Positions 1 to 8,218 of a stretch of DNA of 37,072 nt are shown here, one piece after another. The notes beneath the pieces are model-generated. The model was given only the letters and a program-made list of their open reading frames with translations, was not told where the DNA came from and did no database searches. Both the position numbers and the translations under genes were made by a program. The stretch is from Sphaerisporangium perillae (GTDB lineage Bacteria; Actinomycetota; Actinomycetes; Streptosporangiales; Streptosporangiaceae). Numbering within the stretch: position 1 is the stretch's first letter; each line of letters begins with the position of its first letter. Location of the stretch: the NCBI RefSeq assembly GCF_023276435.1, contig NZ_JALLPO010000066.1, positions 1-37,072 on the forward strand. Reading direction: 5' to 3'.

Positions 1-373
1 AGTGGTGGTCGTGGGTGCGGTCGTGATCGGGCGTGTGGGGGTCGGGGGCGGGGAGGGGAGGTGAGGCCGGGGACGGCGGGGAGGGGGTGTCGGAGATGGC
101 GAGGGTGGCGCGGGATTCGGCGGCGATGGGGGTCAGCGCCGACAGCAGGCCTGCAGCCGCCAGATCGGCCTGGATCGCCGACCCGGACGCGCCGCCTGCG
201 AGGCCCGCCACCACGACCTCCTGGCCGAGGGCGGCGAGGACCCTGGCGACGTTCACTCCCTTGCCGCCGGCCCTGCGGTGCACGGCGTGGACCCGGTTCA
301 CCCCGTTCCAGTCCACGCCGTCGACCACGTACGTCACGTCGAGCGCCGCGTTCAACGTCACCGTGATGATCAC
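1..373 (-). CDS. PfkB-family hexose-phosphate kinase (1-phosphofructokinase/tagatose-6-phosphate kinase type), 3' end missing
   Basis: This is the N-terminal 124 codons of a PfkB-type sugar-phosphate kinase, which would phosphorylate a ketohexose phosphate with ATP in the cytoplasm. The start is a GTG at 373 with GGAG about 10 nt upstream. The opening TVTLNAALDVTY, the segment RAGGKGVNVARVLAALG and the run VVVAGLAGG are the conserved front of the LacC/FruK family. It is the third gene of the SIS-nagA-kinase operon, 217 nt after nagA, which fits tagatose- or fructose-6-phosphate use after deacetylation and deamination of an amino sugar. After the strand ending ATLAIS, where the family normally has a short substrate-loop hairpin, the frame continues into a Pro- and His-rich low-complexity stretch up to the window edge. 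The ATP site and catalytic Asp lie outside the window. Family assignment is secure; the sugar specificity is inferred. Confidence 0.85.
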   Translation of the reverse strand, partial: MIITVTLNAALDVTYVVDGVDWNGVNRVHAVHRRAGGKGVNVARVLAALGQEVVVAGLAGGASGSAIQADLAAAGLLSALTPIAAESRATLAISDTPSPPSPASPPLPAPDPHTPDHDRTHDHH

Positions 374-590
374 GCGCCGGCTCCGAACGTAAAGGCTCCC
401 TCGTACCGTTCGTGTCGCATGGGGCGGTGTTCGTAAACGTTTGCCGGGTTGTTCGCCGTATGGGGGCGCCGGTATCGCCGTACCGCGTCTCGCCGTGTCG
501 GCGCCGGGTGGTGGAGCAGCGTGTGGGGTGGGGGAGGGGAGCCCGCCCGGTGAAGGTATCCGGCCACCGCGGGGTGGTGGGGGGTGGGGG

Positions 591-1727
591 TCATGGGGAG
601 GGGGTCCAGGTGCCTTGTTTCATTACGCGGTGGACGGTGAGGTCCTCGTTGAGGACGACCAGGTCGGCGTTCTTGCCTACGGTGATGGAGCCGACGCGGT
701 CGTCCACGCCGAGGACGCGGGCGGGGGTGAGGGAGGCCATCTCGGCGGCGGCGGGCACCGGCAGCCCGACCTCCTGGACGGTGCGCCGGAAGGCGACGTC
801 CATGGTGAGCGTGCTGCCGGCGATGGAGCCGCCTTCGACCAGCCGGGCGGCGCCGCAGGACACCCGCACGTCCATGGAGCCGAGCCGGTAGGTCCCGTCG
901 CCTATGCCGGCCGCCGCCATGGCGTCGGTGATGAGCGCCGCGCGGCGGGCGCCCGCGGCCCTCTCCGCCAGCCGCAGCATGGCCGGATGGACGTGCACCC
1001 CGTCGTTGATCAGCTCGACCGTCACCCGCTCGTCCTCCAGCAGCGCGGCTACCGGGCCGGGCTCGCGGTGGTGGAGTGAGGGAAGGGCGTTGAAGAGGTG
1101 GGTGGCCACGGTGCAGCCGGCCTCGATGCCGGCGATGGCCTGCTCGTAGGTGGCGTCGCTGTGCCCGAGGGCCGCGATGACGCCCTCCGACACCGCCGCC
1201 CGGATCGTGTCGAGGCCACCGGGCAGCTCGGGGGCGATGGTGAGCATCCGGACGTGCCCGCGCCCGGCTTTCAGCAGGTCGGCCAGCTCGCCGACGGAGG
1301 GGTCGCGCAGCAGGGCGGGGTCGTGGGCGCCGCAGCGCGACCTGGCGATGTAGGGACCCTCGAAGTGAATGCCGGCCAGGAGCCCGTCGTCGCACAGATC
1401 GGCCAGGGCGGCCGTGGCGCGCACGAGGTCGGGGAGCGAGGCGGTGACGAGGCTCGCCATGATCGTCGTGGTGCCGTGCGCGGCGTGGAAGGCGGCGATC
1501 CGCCGCGCCTCCTCCTGGTCCCCGGAGGGGAAGGACCCTCCGGCGCCGCCGTGGGTGTGGATGTCGACGAAGCCGGGGACGACGTACCGTCCGCCGAGGT
1601 CGTGCCCGTCGCCTCGGGGAGCCTGGCCGTGGCCGATGTGGGTGATGCGGCCGTCCTCGATGGTGATCCAGCCGTCGTGCATGCCTTCCGGGGTCACCAC
1701 GCGGGCGCCGGAGAGTGTGATGCTCAT
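591..1727 (-). CDS. nagA: N-acetylglucosamine/N-acetylgalactosamine-6-phosphate deacetylase
   Basis: NagA is a cytoplasmic amidohydrolase that removes acetate from GlcNAc-6-P (or GalNAc-6-P), giving the amino-sugar phosphate for the SIS enzyme upstream. The 378-residue product has the expected family length. Visible motifs are the metal-site HTHGG (residues 57-61), HFEGPYI with the ligand Glu123, GHSDA with His189, ATHLFNAL with His210, NDGVHVHP (241-248) and ITDAM with the catalytic-type Asp268. The ATG at 1727 overlaps the stop of the SIS gene by 4 nt (ATGA), so the two are translationally coupled. The frame stays open upstream, but that part is a shadow of the SIS gene in another frame. 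With an SIS protein and a tagatose/fructose-type kinase as partners, GalNAc-6-P is as plausible a substrate as GlcNAc-6-P. Confidence 0.95.
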   Translation of the reverse strand: MSITLSGARVVTPEGMHDGWITIEDGRITHIGHGQAPRGDGHDLGGRYVVPGFVDIHTHGGAGGSFPSGDQEEARRIAAFHAAHGTTTIMASLVTASLPDLVRATAALADLCDDGLLAGIHFEGPYIARSRCGAHDPALLRDPSVGELADLLKAGRGHVRMLTIAPELPGGLDTIRAAVSEGVIAALGHSDATYEQAIAGIEAGCTVATHLFNALPSLHHREPGPVAALLEDERVTVELINDGVHVHPAMLRLAERAAGARRAALITDAMAAAGIGDGTYRLGSMDVRVSCGAARLVEGGSIAGSTLTMDVAFRRTVQEVGLPVPAAAEMASLTPARVLGVDDRVGSITVGKNADLVVLNEDLTVHRVMKQGTWTPSP

Positions 1728-2620
1728 GGGGACAGGATCACAGATCGGGTCAGGTGAAGCGGCTGGTCGGGGTCCAGTCCGAGGGCGTGCGCGCGTGCCA
1801 CCGCGACCCGCTGCACCCGCACCAGTTCGGCCATCGGGTCGCCGTCGCCGCCGACGAAGGTGCCGCCCGCGCCGCGCACGTCGTCGGCCAGCCCTTCGGG
1901 GGCGGTGCCGAGCATCCAGGTGACGCGGCCGGGTCCGGCGATGCTGATCGGGCCGTGCCGGTACTCCATGGCGGGGTACGCCTCGGTCCACGAGCGTGAC
2001 GCCTCGCGCATCTTGAGCGCCGCCTCCTGCGCCAGCCCGCAGGTCCAGCCCCGGCCGAGGAAGGAGAACTGCTCGGCGGCGACGAACTCTTCGGCGACGG
2101 GCTCGGCGATCGCGCGCTCGGCGTCGGCGACGGCCTGGGTGAGGTCCTCGCCGAGGTGGGCCCGGAGGAGCGCGAGCTGTGTGGTGGCGAAGCGCGTCTG
2201 GACGACGGACTGCTCGTCGGCGAAGTCGAGCACGACCACCTCGTCCGCGAGGGTCATGACGGGGGTGCCTGGGTCGGCGGTGATGGCCGTGGTGGGAGTG
2301 CCCTCGAGGCGGCGCAGGAGGTCGAGCACCTCGGTGGTGGTGCCGGAGCGGGTCAGCGCGAGCACCCGGTCGTAGGCGCGCCCGGGCGTGTCGCCGGAGC
2401 CGCCGAGCGGGGCCTCCGAGGCGGCGAACGCGTCGGTCTCGCCGTGCCCGGCCTGTTCCCGCAGGACGGCGTAGGCCTGGGCGATGAACCAGGAGGTGCC
2501 GCAGCCGACGACGGCGACGCGCTCGCCCGGCCGGGGAAGGGTGGCGCTCGCCGCCAGCTCCGTCGCGCGCTTCCAGCAGGCCGGCTGCGACGCGATCTCG
2601 ATCTCGGTGTGCGTTGTCAC
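1724..2620 (-). CDS. SIS-domain sugar-phosphate isomerase/deaminase (AgaS/GlmS-isomerase-like)
   Basis: This 298-residue cytoplasmic protein has two SIS (sugar isomerase) domains like the isomerase half of GlmS, without the glutaminase half. It probably converts GalN-6-P or GlcN-6-P to a ketose phosphate plus ammonia. The first SIS domain shows GCGTSW at residues 39-44 and the phosphate-binding TRSGTTTEV at 90-98. The second contains EYRHGP (219-224), the motif carrying catalytic residues in GlmS and AgaS. I chose the GTG at 2620 because AGGAGG lies 9 nt upstream; an in-frame ATG 33 nt earlier falls inside the promoter. Its stop overlaps nagA by 4 nt. It is the first gene of the operon and is divergent from a DeoR regulator, the usual aga/nag arrangement. 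Which amino sugar is used cannot be read from sequence. Confidence 0.88.
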   Translation of the reverse strand: MTTHTEIEIASQPACWKRATELAASATLPRPGERVAVVGCGTSWFIAQAYAVLREQAGHGETDAFAASEAPLGGSGDTPGRAYDRVLALTRSGTTTEVLDLLRRLEGTPTTAITADPGTPVMTLADEVVVLDFADEQSVVQTRFATTQLALLRAHLGEDLTQAVADAERAIAEPVAEEFVAAEQFSFLGRGWTCGLAQEAALKMREASRSWTEAYPAMEYRHGPISIAGPGRVTWMLGTAPEGLADDVRGAGGTFVGGDGDPMAELVRVQRVAVARAHALGLDPDQPLHLTRSVILSP

Positions 2621-2645
2621 GGGCCGGTTCCTCCTGTTTGATTTG

Positions 2646-2667
2646 TTCTGCACTTTTTATAGCAGAA
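2646..2667. promoter_or_regulatory. Inverted repeat, probable operator in the DeoR/SIS divergent promoter
   Basis: The arms TTCTGC (2646-2651) and GCAGAA (2662-2667) are perfect inverted repeats separated by a 10-bp A/T-rich spacer. The dyad covers the putative -10 box of the SIS-nagA-kinase operon. The neighbouring DeoR-family protein is the obvious candidate to bind it; that is inference. Next to it the hexamer TGAGCA occurs twice, at 2669-2674 and 2690-2695, spaced exactly 21 bp (two helical turns). This could be a second binding determinant. Confidence 0.5.
2656..2664 (-). promoter_or_regulatory. Extended -10 promoter element of the amino-sugar operon
   Basis: Read on the minus strand the bases give TGCTATAAA, which matches an extended -10 box (TGnTATAAT-like). 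It lies about 36 nt upstream of the SIS gene's GTG, leaving room for the AGGAGG ribosome site. No strong -35 is seen at 17 bp, as is common for extended -10 promoters. The box sits inside the dyad described in the next entry, so a bound repressor would block it. Confidence 0.5.
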
Positions 2668-2740
2668 ATGAGCACGATTATGCATCGGGTGAGCAGCGTC
2701 CTGATGTATATGCCCGCATGGTGTGCGACGCTTTGGGACC

Positions 2741-3511
2741 ATGAGCCGGTATGAACGCTGGAACGCCCTGCTGGAGCTGCTCGCTCAGCAGGGGCGGTTG
2801 ACGGTCGAGGAGGCCGCCGACACCCTCCGGGTCTCGACCGCGACGATCCGGCGCGACTTCGACGAGCTGTCCCAGCAGCAGATGCTCATGCGCACCCGCG
2901 GCGGTGCCGTCGCCCAGAGCGTCAGCTACGACCTGCCGCTCCGGTACAAGACGGCCAGGCACGCCGGAGAGAAGCAGCGCATCGCCGAGGCGGCGGCCGC
3001 GCTGGTCCCGCCCGGGGCCGTGGTCGGCATGAACGGCGGGACGACGACGTCCGAGGTGGCGAGGACGCTCGCCGTGCGGACCGCGCCCGGCGGCCAGATC
3101 ACCGTCGTGACCAACGCGCTCAACATCGCCGCCGAGCTCACCGTCCGCCAGAACGTCAAGCTCGTCGTCACCGGCGGTGTCGCCCGCCCGCAGTCGTATG
3201 AGCTGATCGGCCCGCTCGCCACCGGGGTGCTGCAGCAGGTCACCCTGGACATCGCCTTCCTCGGCGTCGACGGCATCGACGCGAAGGCGGGCGCCTCGGC
3301 GCACCACGAGGGAGAGGCGAGCGTGAACCACCTGCTGATCGGCAGGGCGGCCCGCGTCGTCGCGGTCGCGGACGCCTCCAAGGTGGGCCGCACCGCCTTC
3401 GCGAAGATCTGCGGCATCGACCAGATCGACACGCTCATCACCGACGCGGGCCTCCCGGACGCCGACGCGGCGGCTTTCACGGACGCGGGCGTCGAGGTGA
3501 TGAGAGTCTGA
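2741..3511 (+). CDS. DeoR/GlpR-family transcriptional repressor of the amino-sugar operon
   Basis: This 256-residue cytoplasmic regulator has an N-terminal helix-turn-helix (about residues 20-41, with STATIRRDFDEL), the family hinge RTRGGA (51-56), and a DeoRC sugar-phosphate sensor domain with NGGTTTSEVA (98-107) and DIAFLGVDGID. DeoR proteins bind operators until a phosphorylated sugar intermediate releases them. It is divergent from the SIS-nagA-kinase operon and probably controls it and itself through the intervening 120 bp. The ATG at 2741 matches the usual family start (MSRYERW), but only a poor Shine-Dalgarno (GGGA, too close) precedes it. A GTG at 2723 in frame is the alternative, and leaderless translation is possible. 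The next gene in the same direction is glpD, so a GlpR-like role cannot be ruled out, though the divergent operon is the better target. Confidence 0.9.
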   Translation: MSRYERWNALLELLAQQGRLTVEEAADTLRVSTATIRRDFDELSQQQMLMRTRGGAVAQSVSYDLPLRYKTARHAGEKQRIAEAAAALVPPGAVVGMNGGTTTSEVARTLAVRTAPGGQITVVTNALNIAAELTVRQNVKLVVTGGVARPQSYELIGPLATGVLQQVTLDIAFLGVDGIDAKAGASAHHEGEASVNHLLIGRAARVVAVADASKVGRTAFAKICGIDQIDTLITDAGLPDADAAAFTDAGVEVMRV

Positions 3512-3878
3512 ACGGCCAGGCGGCGGCGGGGCGCGGTGAAAAGATCTACCGGGCAGGGAGTGTGGCTGGTGGGACGGACAGTGGCCGGTGATGGAGAAGG
3601 CCACGGAAGAGTCGCTTCCTGTGACCAGTGCCATGCCCGGGTGGAGTCCGCTCATCGCATGCAGGTATCTACTCGCGGGTAGAAATGGGACAACACGCGA
3701 CAAGCCGCACCCCAGGGGGTCGCAGATGACAGCGCACACAGCCGGCGGGGTCGAGCCGGGCACGGACGGGAGTGCCGGGGAAGGCGACTTCGCGGCGCGA
3801 AGGGATGGCGTGAACGTGGAGCGTGACGACGCCCGGATCTGGCGGCACGGTGCCGAAGTCGAGGTCCGGGGCGGGGGA
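3512..3878 (+). other. Intergenic region before glpD, with alternative glpD start
   Basis: These 367 bp hold no independent gene. A 16-bp near-palindrome (TCTACTCGCGGGTAGA, 3668-3683) marks a likely regulatory site. The strongest ribosome site here is AGGGGG at 3714-3719, 6 nt before an ATG at 3726 that is in frame with glpD. Using it would add 51 residues. That extension is Gly/Glu-rich and looks unlike the conserved N-terminus of the family, so I placed the gene start downstream. The stretch may be either a long leader or a real N-terminal extension. Confidence 0.5.
3668..3683. promoter_or_regulatory. 16-bp near-palindrome upstream of glpD
   Basis: The sequence TCTACTCG/CGGGTAGA is a dyad without spacer, with seven of eight positions matching. 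Its shape (TACnCGCGnGTA core) resembles operators of TetR-type regulators in actinobacteria. It lies 43 bp before the ATG at 3726 and 196 bp before the ATG at 3879. No regulator can be assigned from the window. Confidence 0.35.
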
Positions 3879-5612
3879 ATGCACTCGGCGCGCATGGGAC
3901 CCGAGGAACGCTCGGCGGCGCTGACCTGGATGGCCGACCCCCAGCACGAGCTGGACGTGTTCGTGGTGGGCGGCGGCGTGGTCGGCTCCGGCGTCGCGCT
4001 GGACGCGGTGACCCGCGGGCTGTCCGTCGGCCTGGCCGAGGCGCGTGACTTCTCCTCCGGCACCTCCTCCCGCTCCTCCAAGCTCATCCACGGCGGGCTG
4101 CGCTACCTGGAGCAGCTGAACTTCGACCTCGTCCGCGAGGCCTTGCAGGAGCGGGCACTGCTCCTCCAGCGCATCGCCCCGCACCTCGTGCGGCCGGTTC
4201 CCTTCCTGTTCCCCCTCACCCACCACGCCTGGGAGCGGCCCTACGTCGGCGCCGGCCTGGCGCTGTACGACACGCTCGGCTTCTCGACCGGGCTGTCGCG
4301 TGGCGTGCCGGGGCACCGGCACCTGTCGCGGCGCCGCGCCCTGCGGCTCGCGCCGGCCCTGCGCAAGTCCGCGCTCACCGGCGCCGTGCAATATTGGGAC
4401 GCCCAGGTGGACGACGCGCGGTACGTCACGACGATGCTGCGGACCGCCGCCTCCTACGGCGCCCACGTCGCCTCACGCACCAAGGTCGTCGGCTTCCTGC
4501 GCGAGGGGGAGCGGGTCACCGGGGTACGGGTGCGCGACCTGGAGACCGGCGCCGACCTGGACATCCGTGCCCGGCAGGTGGTCAACGCCACCGGCGTGTG
4601 GACCGACGAGATCCAGGAGATGGTCGGCGGGCGCGGCCAGATCCACGTCCGCGCGTCCAAGGGGGTCCATCTGGTCGTGCCGCGTGACCGGATCCATTCG
4701 CTGACCGGCATCATCCTGCGCACCGAGAAATCGGTGCTTTTCGTGATCCCGTGGGGCCGCCACTGGATCGTGGGCACGACCGACACGCAATGGTCGCTCG
4801 ACAGGGCCCACCCCGCCGCCTCCCGGCAGGACATCGACTACGTGCTCGACCACGTCAACGCGGTGCTGTCGGTGCCGCTGACCCGCGACGACGTCGAAGG
4901 CGTGTACGCGGGCCTGCGCCCGCTGCTCGCCGGCGAGTCCGAGGAGACCTCCAAGCTGTCCCGCGAGCACGTCGTCACCCATCCGGTCCCCGGCCTGGTG
5001 ATGATCGCGGGCGGGAAGTACACGACGTACCGGGTCATGGCCAAGGACGCGGTCGACGCCGTCGCGCACGGGCTCGACCAGCGGGTGCCCGCGTCCTGCA
5101 CCGACAAGATCCCGCTCGTCGGGGCGGAGGGCTACCAGGCGCTGTGGAACTCCCGCCACCGGCTGGCGCGGTCCTCGGGTCTGCACGTCGCCCGCATCGA
5201 GCACCTGCTGCAGCGGTACGGCTCGATGATCGACGAGGTGCTGGCCCTGATCGAGCAGGATCCGTCGCTGGGCCGCCCCCTGTCGGGCGCCGACGACTAC
5301 CTGCGCGCCGAGATCGTCTACGCGGCCACCCACGAGGGCGCGCGCCATCTCAACGACGCGCTCACCCGCCGCACGCGCATCTCGATCGAGACCTTCCACC
5401 GCGGCACCGCCGTCGCGCAGGAGGCCGCCGAGCTGATGGCCGGGCCGCTCGGCTGGGACGCCGACCAGGTCAAGCGCGAGGTCGAGTACTACGCCAAGCG
5501 CGTCGAGGCCGAGCGCGCCTCGCAGGAGCAGGACACCGACCAGGAGGCCGACGCCATCCGCCTGGGCGCCCCCGAGATCGTCCCGTGGGAGCCGGAGACC
5601 AAGCCGATCTGA
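3879..5612 (+). CDS. glpD: Aerobic glycerol-3-phosphate dehydrogenase (FAD-dependent)
   Basis: GlpD is a peripheral membrane flavoenzyme that oxidises sn-glycerol-3-phosphate to dihydroxyacetone phosphate and passes electrons to the quinone pool. The 577-residue form begins MHSARMGPEERS and soon reaches the FAD-binding Rossmann segment VVGGGVVGSG (29-38). The GlpD signature GTSSRSSKLIHGGLRYLE follows (61-78). Later come RASKGVHLVVPRDR, VIPWGRHWIVGTTDT and AGGKYTTYRVMAKDAVD, all typical, followed by the alpha-helical C-terminal domain. I chose the ATG at 3879 by comparison with the family's usual N-terminus. The spacing to its G-rich site is poor, and an ATG at 3726 with a better ribosome site would give 628 residues. 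No glpK or glpF lies nearby. A strong paired hairpin follows the gene. Confidence 0.93.
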   Translation: MHSARMGPEERSAALTWMADPQHELDVFVVGGGVVGSGVALDAVTRGLSVGLAEARDFSSGTSSRSSKLIHGGLRYLEQLNFDLVREALQERALLLQRIAPHLVRPVPFLFPLTHHAWERPYVGAGLALYDTLGFSTGLSRGVPGHRHLSRRRALRLAPALRKSALTGAVQYWDAQVDDARYVTTMLRTAASYGAHVASRTKVVGFLREGERVTGVRVRDLETGADLDIRARQVVNATGVWTDEIQEMVGGRGQIHVRASKGVHLVVPRDRIHSLTGIILRTEKSVLFVIPWGRHWIVGTTDTQWSLDRAHPAASRQDIDYVLDHVNAVLSVPLTRDDVEGVYAGLRPLLAGESEETSKLSREHVVTHPVPGLVMIAGGKYTTYRVMAKDAVDAVAHGLDQRVPASCTDKIPLVGAEGYQALWNSRHRLARSSGLHVARIEHLLQRYGSMIDEVLALIEQDPSLGRPLSGADDYLRAEIVYAATHEGARHLNDALTRRTRISIETFHRGTAVAQEAAELMAGPLGWDADQVKREVEYYAKRVEAERASQEQDTDQEADAIRLGAPEIVPWEPETKPI

Positions 5613-5720
5613 CCGGCGGCACGACGACCTGAGGGGCGGAAGGCCGCAGGGTGATCCGCCCGCCGGCACGCCCTCGGGCGGGCCCTCGGGCGGCCCGGAG
5701 CGGGCGTGTGTGCCGTCGGC

Positions 5721-5759
5721 CGCACGCTCCGGTTCCCTCGCGAAAACCGGAGCGGTGCG
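5721..5759. terminator. Stem-loop after glpD (bidirectional terminator, part 1)
   Basis: CGCTCCGGTT (5725-5734) pairs with AACCGGAGCG (5745-5754) around a 10-nt loop, and the outer CGCA/TGCG bases extend the stem past one bulged G. There is no T-run, as is usual in high-GC actinomycetes. It lies between convergent genes, so it can serve both glpD and the lipoprotein gene. Confidence 0.6.
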
Positions 5760-5780
5760 GCCCGGCATCCCGGGCCGCAC
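5755..5780. terminator. Stem-loop between glpD and the lipoprotein gene (bidirectional terminator, part 2)
   Basis: GTGCGGCCCGG (5755-5765) and CCGGGCCGCAC (5770-5780) form a perfect 11-bp GC-rich stem with a 4-nt loop, 25 bp beyond the stop of the minus-strand lipoprotein gene. Its left arm shares GTGCG with the outer stem of the preceding hairpin, so the two complete stems cannot form at once. Confidence 0.65.
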
Positions 5781-5804
5781 TGCGCGGTACGGCCCGGAAG
5801 CTCC

Positions 5805-8072
5805 TCACCCGGCGAAGGGGAGCCAGCCCCGGTCGGCCAGGGTGGTCGCGTCGCTGGCCTTGAGCCCGGTGTCCGACACCGTCCACAGGGTGTCCCCGAT
5901 GACCAGGCAGCGCTGGATCGTCGGGGTGGCGGGCGCGAAGCCGCTCGGCGCGGACGGCTTCGGATGGGTGATCACGCCCGTCTTGGTGATCGCGCCGTCG
6001 CCGACCTTCAGCACCAGGGCGGCGGTCTGGTAGTCGTCGGTCCTCTCGCCCCAGCTGCTCAGCGGCAGCACCGCCTGGCCGGTCGCGGGCCAGTAGAGGA
6101 ACGCGTGCGGGTCCCACTCGGCCTCAGAGCCGGAGTTCTCCTGGTGGTACTGCGCCAGCCTGGCCGGCTTGGCCGGGTCGCTGACGTCGAACAGCGAGAC
6201 CTGCGTGCCGAGCGTCCTGCCCTTCTCGCTCGCCTCCTGCCCGATGCCGATCAGCCGCCCGTCGCCGGCCGGGTGGAGGTAGGCCGAGTATCCGGTGATC
6301 TTGAGCTCTCCCGTGACCTTGGGCCGCGCCGGGTCGCGCAGGTCCAGCGTGTACAGCGGGTCCACCTGCTTGAACGTCACGACGTACCCGACGGGGCCGA
6401 TGAAGCGCACCGAGTAGATCCGCTCGCCGTTGCCGAGCCCGGTGACCTGGCCGACCTTGGCCAGCGTGTCGGCGTTGAGCACGTAGACCGCGCTCGTGCT
6501 CTTGTCGGTGGTCATGCCCTCGTCACCGGACGACGTGGTGGCCACCCGCAGGTTCCCCTCGTAGTCCGACAGCGAGTACTGGTTGAGCAGGCGTCCGGGG
6601 ACCACGCCGGAGGCGACGTACCGGGGTGCTCCCGTCCCGCTGATGTCGAACCGGTGCACCTCGGTCTGCTCGGGCGGCGCCTGCTGGACCGTCGCGCTCG
6701 GCGTCACGGTCGGTGTGGGCGTCCCGGTCCGGGTGTCGCTGGGGACGGGCGTGGCCGTCACCGTCACGGTCGCGGTCGGTTCTGGGAGCAGGGAGGGCAT
6801 CGACGGGTCGTTGCTCGGCTCCACCTTCTCGGCGGGAGGGGTGGTGGGCTGGTCCTTGGGGGCGACGGTCGCGGCGGAGGAGGAAGGAGCCGCGCCCGGA
6901 GCGGCCGGGCCCGAAGCCGCCGTCTCGGGGGTCGCCGTGGCCGAGGCGGCGCCCGGAGCGGTCGTGCCGGTCGTGTCCGGGGCGGGCGCGGCCGTGTCGG
7001 GCGCCACGTCGGTCACCGGCGTGTCGTCGATGAACATGCGCCGGAACCACCAGCGGGGGTTGCTGGCGACGTACATGCTGGTCGGGGTGGCGTAGACGGT
7101 GTCGCCGTCGGCGGCGACGCTGATCGGCTCACCGGCGCCGAGCCCGGCTTCCAGGTCGATCGTGTGCACGGTCAGCATCGAGGTCCCGGTGTACTCCTTC
7201 GGGTGGCTGACCCGCTCACACGGCACCTTCTCCTTGCGGGCCTTCCCGTCCGGCCCGCTCACCTCGTACGCCGGGAGCCAGGCGTCGATCGGCGCGGCGC
7301 GTACGGCGTCCCGGTTGCGCTTGGTCAGGTCGGCCTCGGGCTCGTTCGGGCGCGCCTCGGGAAGGGTGATCTCGGGCTGGGACCTGACGACGACCCGCAC
7401 GGTCGAGCCGACCATGCGGGCGTCCACGTGGGCCCCGGAGGTCGTGATCGACCCCAGGACCTTCATCTCCTTCAGGTCGACCAGCGTGTACTGGGGCCCG
7501 GCGGGTCCGGCGGGACGCTTGGCCATGGCTCCCAGCGGGATGATCCCGCCGCCGGAGAAGAGCACGAGCGCGCGGTCGCCGTGGACCAGCAGGTTCCCGG
7601 GGGCCCAGCCCTGCTCTTTGGGCACGAGCCGCAGGGTGCCGGTGACCTTCTTGGTCTCGGCGTCCACCACGCGGAGCACTCCCTGCGCGTAGGTGATGAT
7701 CCGCTTGCCGTCCGTCTTCACCAGGTCCGGCTCGTCGACGCCCGCCTCGTGCACGTTCGTGGTGGAGTAGCTGGGTACGGACTTCGCCTCGGCGGTGGCC
7801 AGGGAGTCCGCCTGCCTGCCGGTGGCGGTGTAGATCGGGCCCCCGCCGATGCCCCAGGGGCCGACGTTCTTCGCGGTGGCCTCGCGCAGGCCCTCCAGCA
7901 TGTCGTCGCAGCTGGTGTAGGCGACGAGCTTGACGTTGCCCAGCGCCACAGGGGCCCCGGCCGGGGGAGTCGTACCACCCACGCCGTCCGTGCAGGCCGT
8001 GGCGACGAGCCCGACGGCGAGCGCGACGGCGGCGGCCGTACCGATCGAAGTCCTCATGCCCCTACGACGCAT
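5805..8072 (-). CDS. Secreted beta-propeller lipoprotein (COG4880/Beta_propel family)
   Basis: This 755-residue exported lipoprotein has a short basic N-terminus, a hydrophobic segment and a lipobox-like VATAC with the modified Cys at about residue 27, so it should be anchored to the outer face of the membrane. The rest resembles the actinobacterial family with a C-terminal beta-propeller distantly related to WD40. It has repeated short blades such as LVDLKEMKVLGSI, LYTLDLRDPARPKVTGEL and VSLFDVSDPAKPARLAQY. Residues about 349-467 form a Pro/Thr/Ala/Ser-rich linker that splits the propeller repeats. No catalytic motif is visible and the function of the family is unknown. The start could be the ATG at 8072 or the one at 8057, which follows GTAGGGG closely. 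It is transcribed alone, convergent with glpD and divergent from guaA. Confidence 0.85.
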   Translation of the reverse strand: MRRRGMRTSIGTAAAVALAVGLVATACTDGVGGTTPPAGAPVALGNVKLVAYTSCDDMLEGLREATAKNVGPWGIGGGPIYTATGRQADSLATAEAKSVPSYSTTNVHEAGVDEPDLVKTDGKRIITYAQGVLRVVDAETKKVTGTLRLVPKEQGWAPGNLLVHGDRALVLFSGGGIIPLGAMAKRPAGPAGPQYTLVDLKEMKVLGSITTSGAHVDARMVGSTVRVVVRSQPEITLPEARPNEPEADLTKRNRDAVRAAPIDAWLPAYEVSGPDGKARKEKVPCERVSHPKEYTGTSMLTVHTIDLEAGLGAGEPISVAADGDTVYATPTSMYVASNPRWWFRRMFIDDTPVTDVAPDTAAPAPDTTGTTAPGAASATATPETAASGPAAPGAAPSSSAATVAPKDQPTTPPAEKVEPSNDPSMPSLLPEPTATVTVTATPVPSDTRTGTPTPTVTPSATVQQAPPEQTEVHRFDISGTGAPRYVASGVVPGRLLNQYSLSDYEGNLRVATTSSGDEGMTTDKSTSAVYVLNADTLAKVGQVTGLGNGERIYSVRFIGPVGYVVTFKQVDPLYTLDLRDPARPKVTGELKITGYSAYLHPAGDGRLIGIGQEASEKGRTLGTQVSLFDVSDPAKPARLAQYHQENSGSEAEWDPHAFLYWPATGQAVLPLSSWGERTDDYQTAALVLKVGDGAITKTGVITHPKPSAPSGFAPATPTIQRCLVIGDTLWTVSDTGLKASDATTLADRGWLPFAG

Positions 8073-8218
8073 GCCAGGGTGGCGCGGTTCATGGCGGACG
8101 GGCGACGATCTCGGACGGGATTCCGGGGCGAGGGACGGCGATCTTGAGTGGCGTTCCGGGGGAGATGGGCGCCGATAGACTGTGAGGACCGCGGTGTCTT
8201 TTCATGGGGGTCTTTCCG

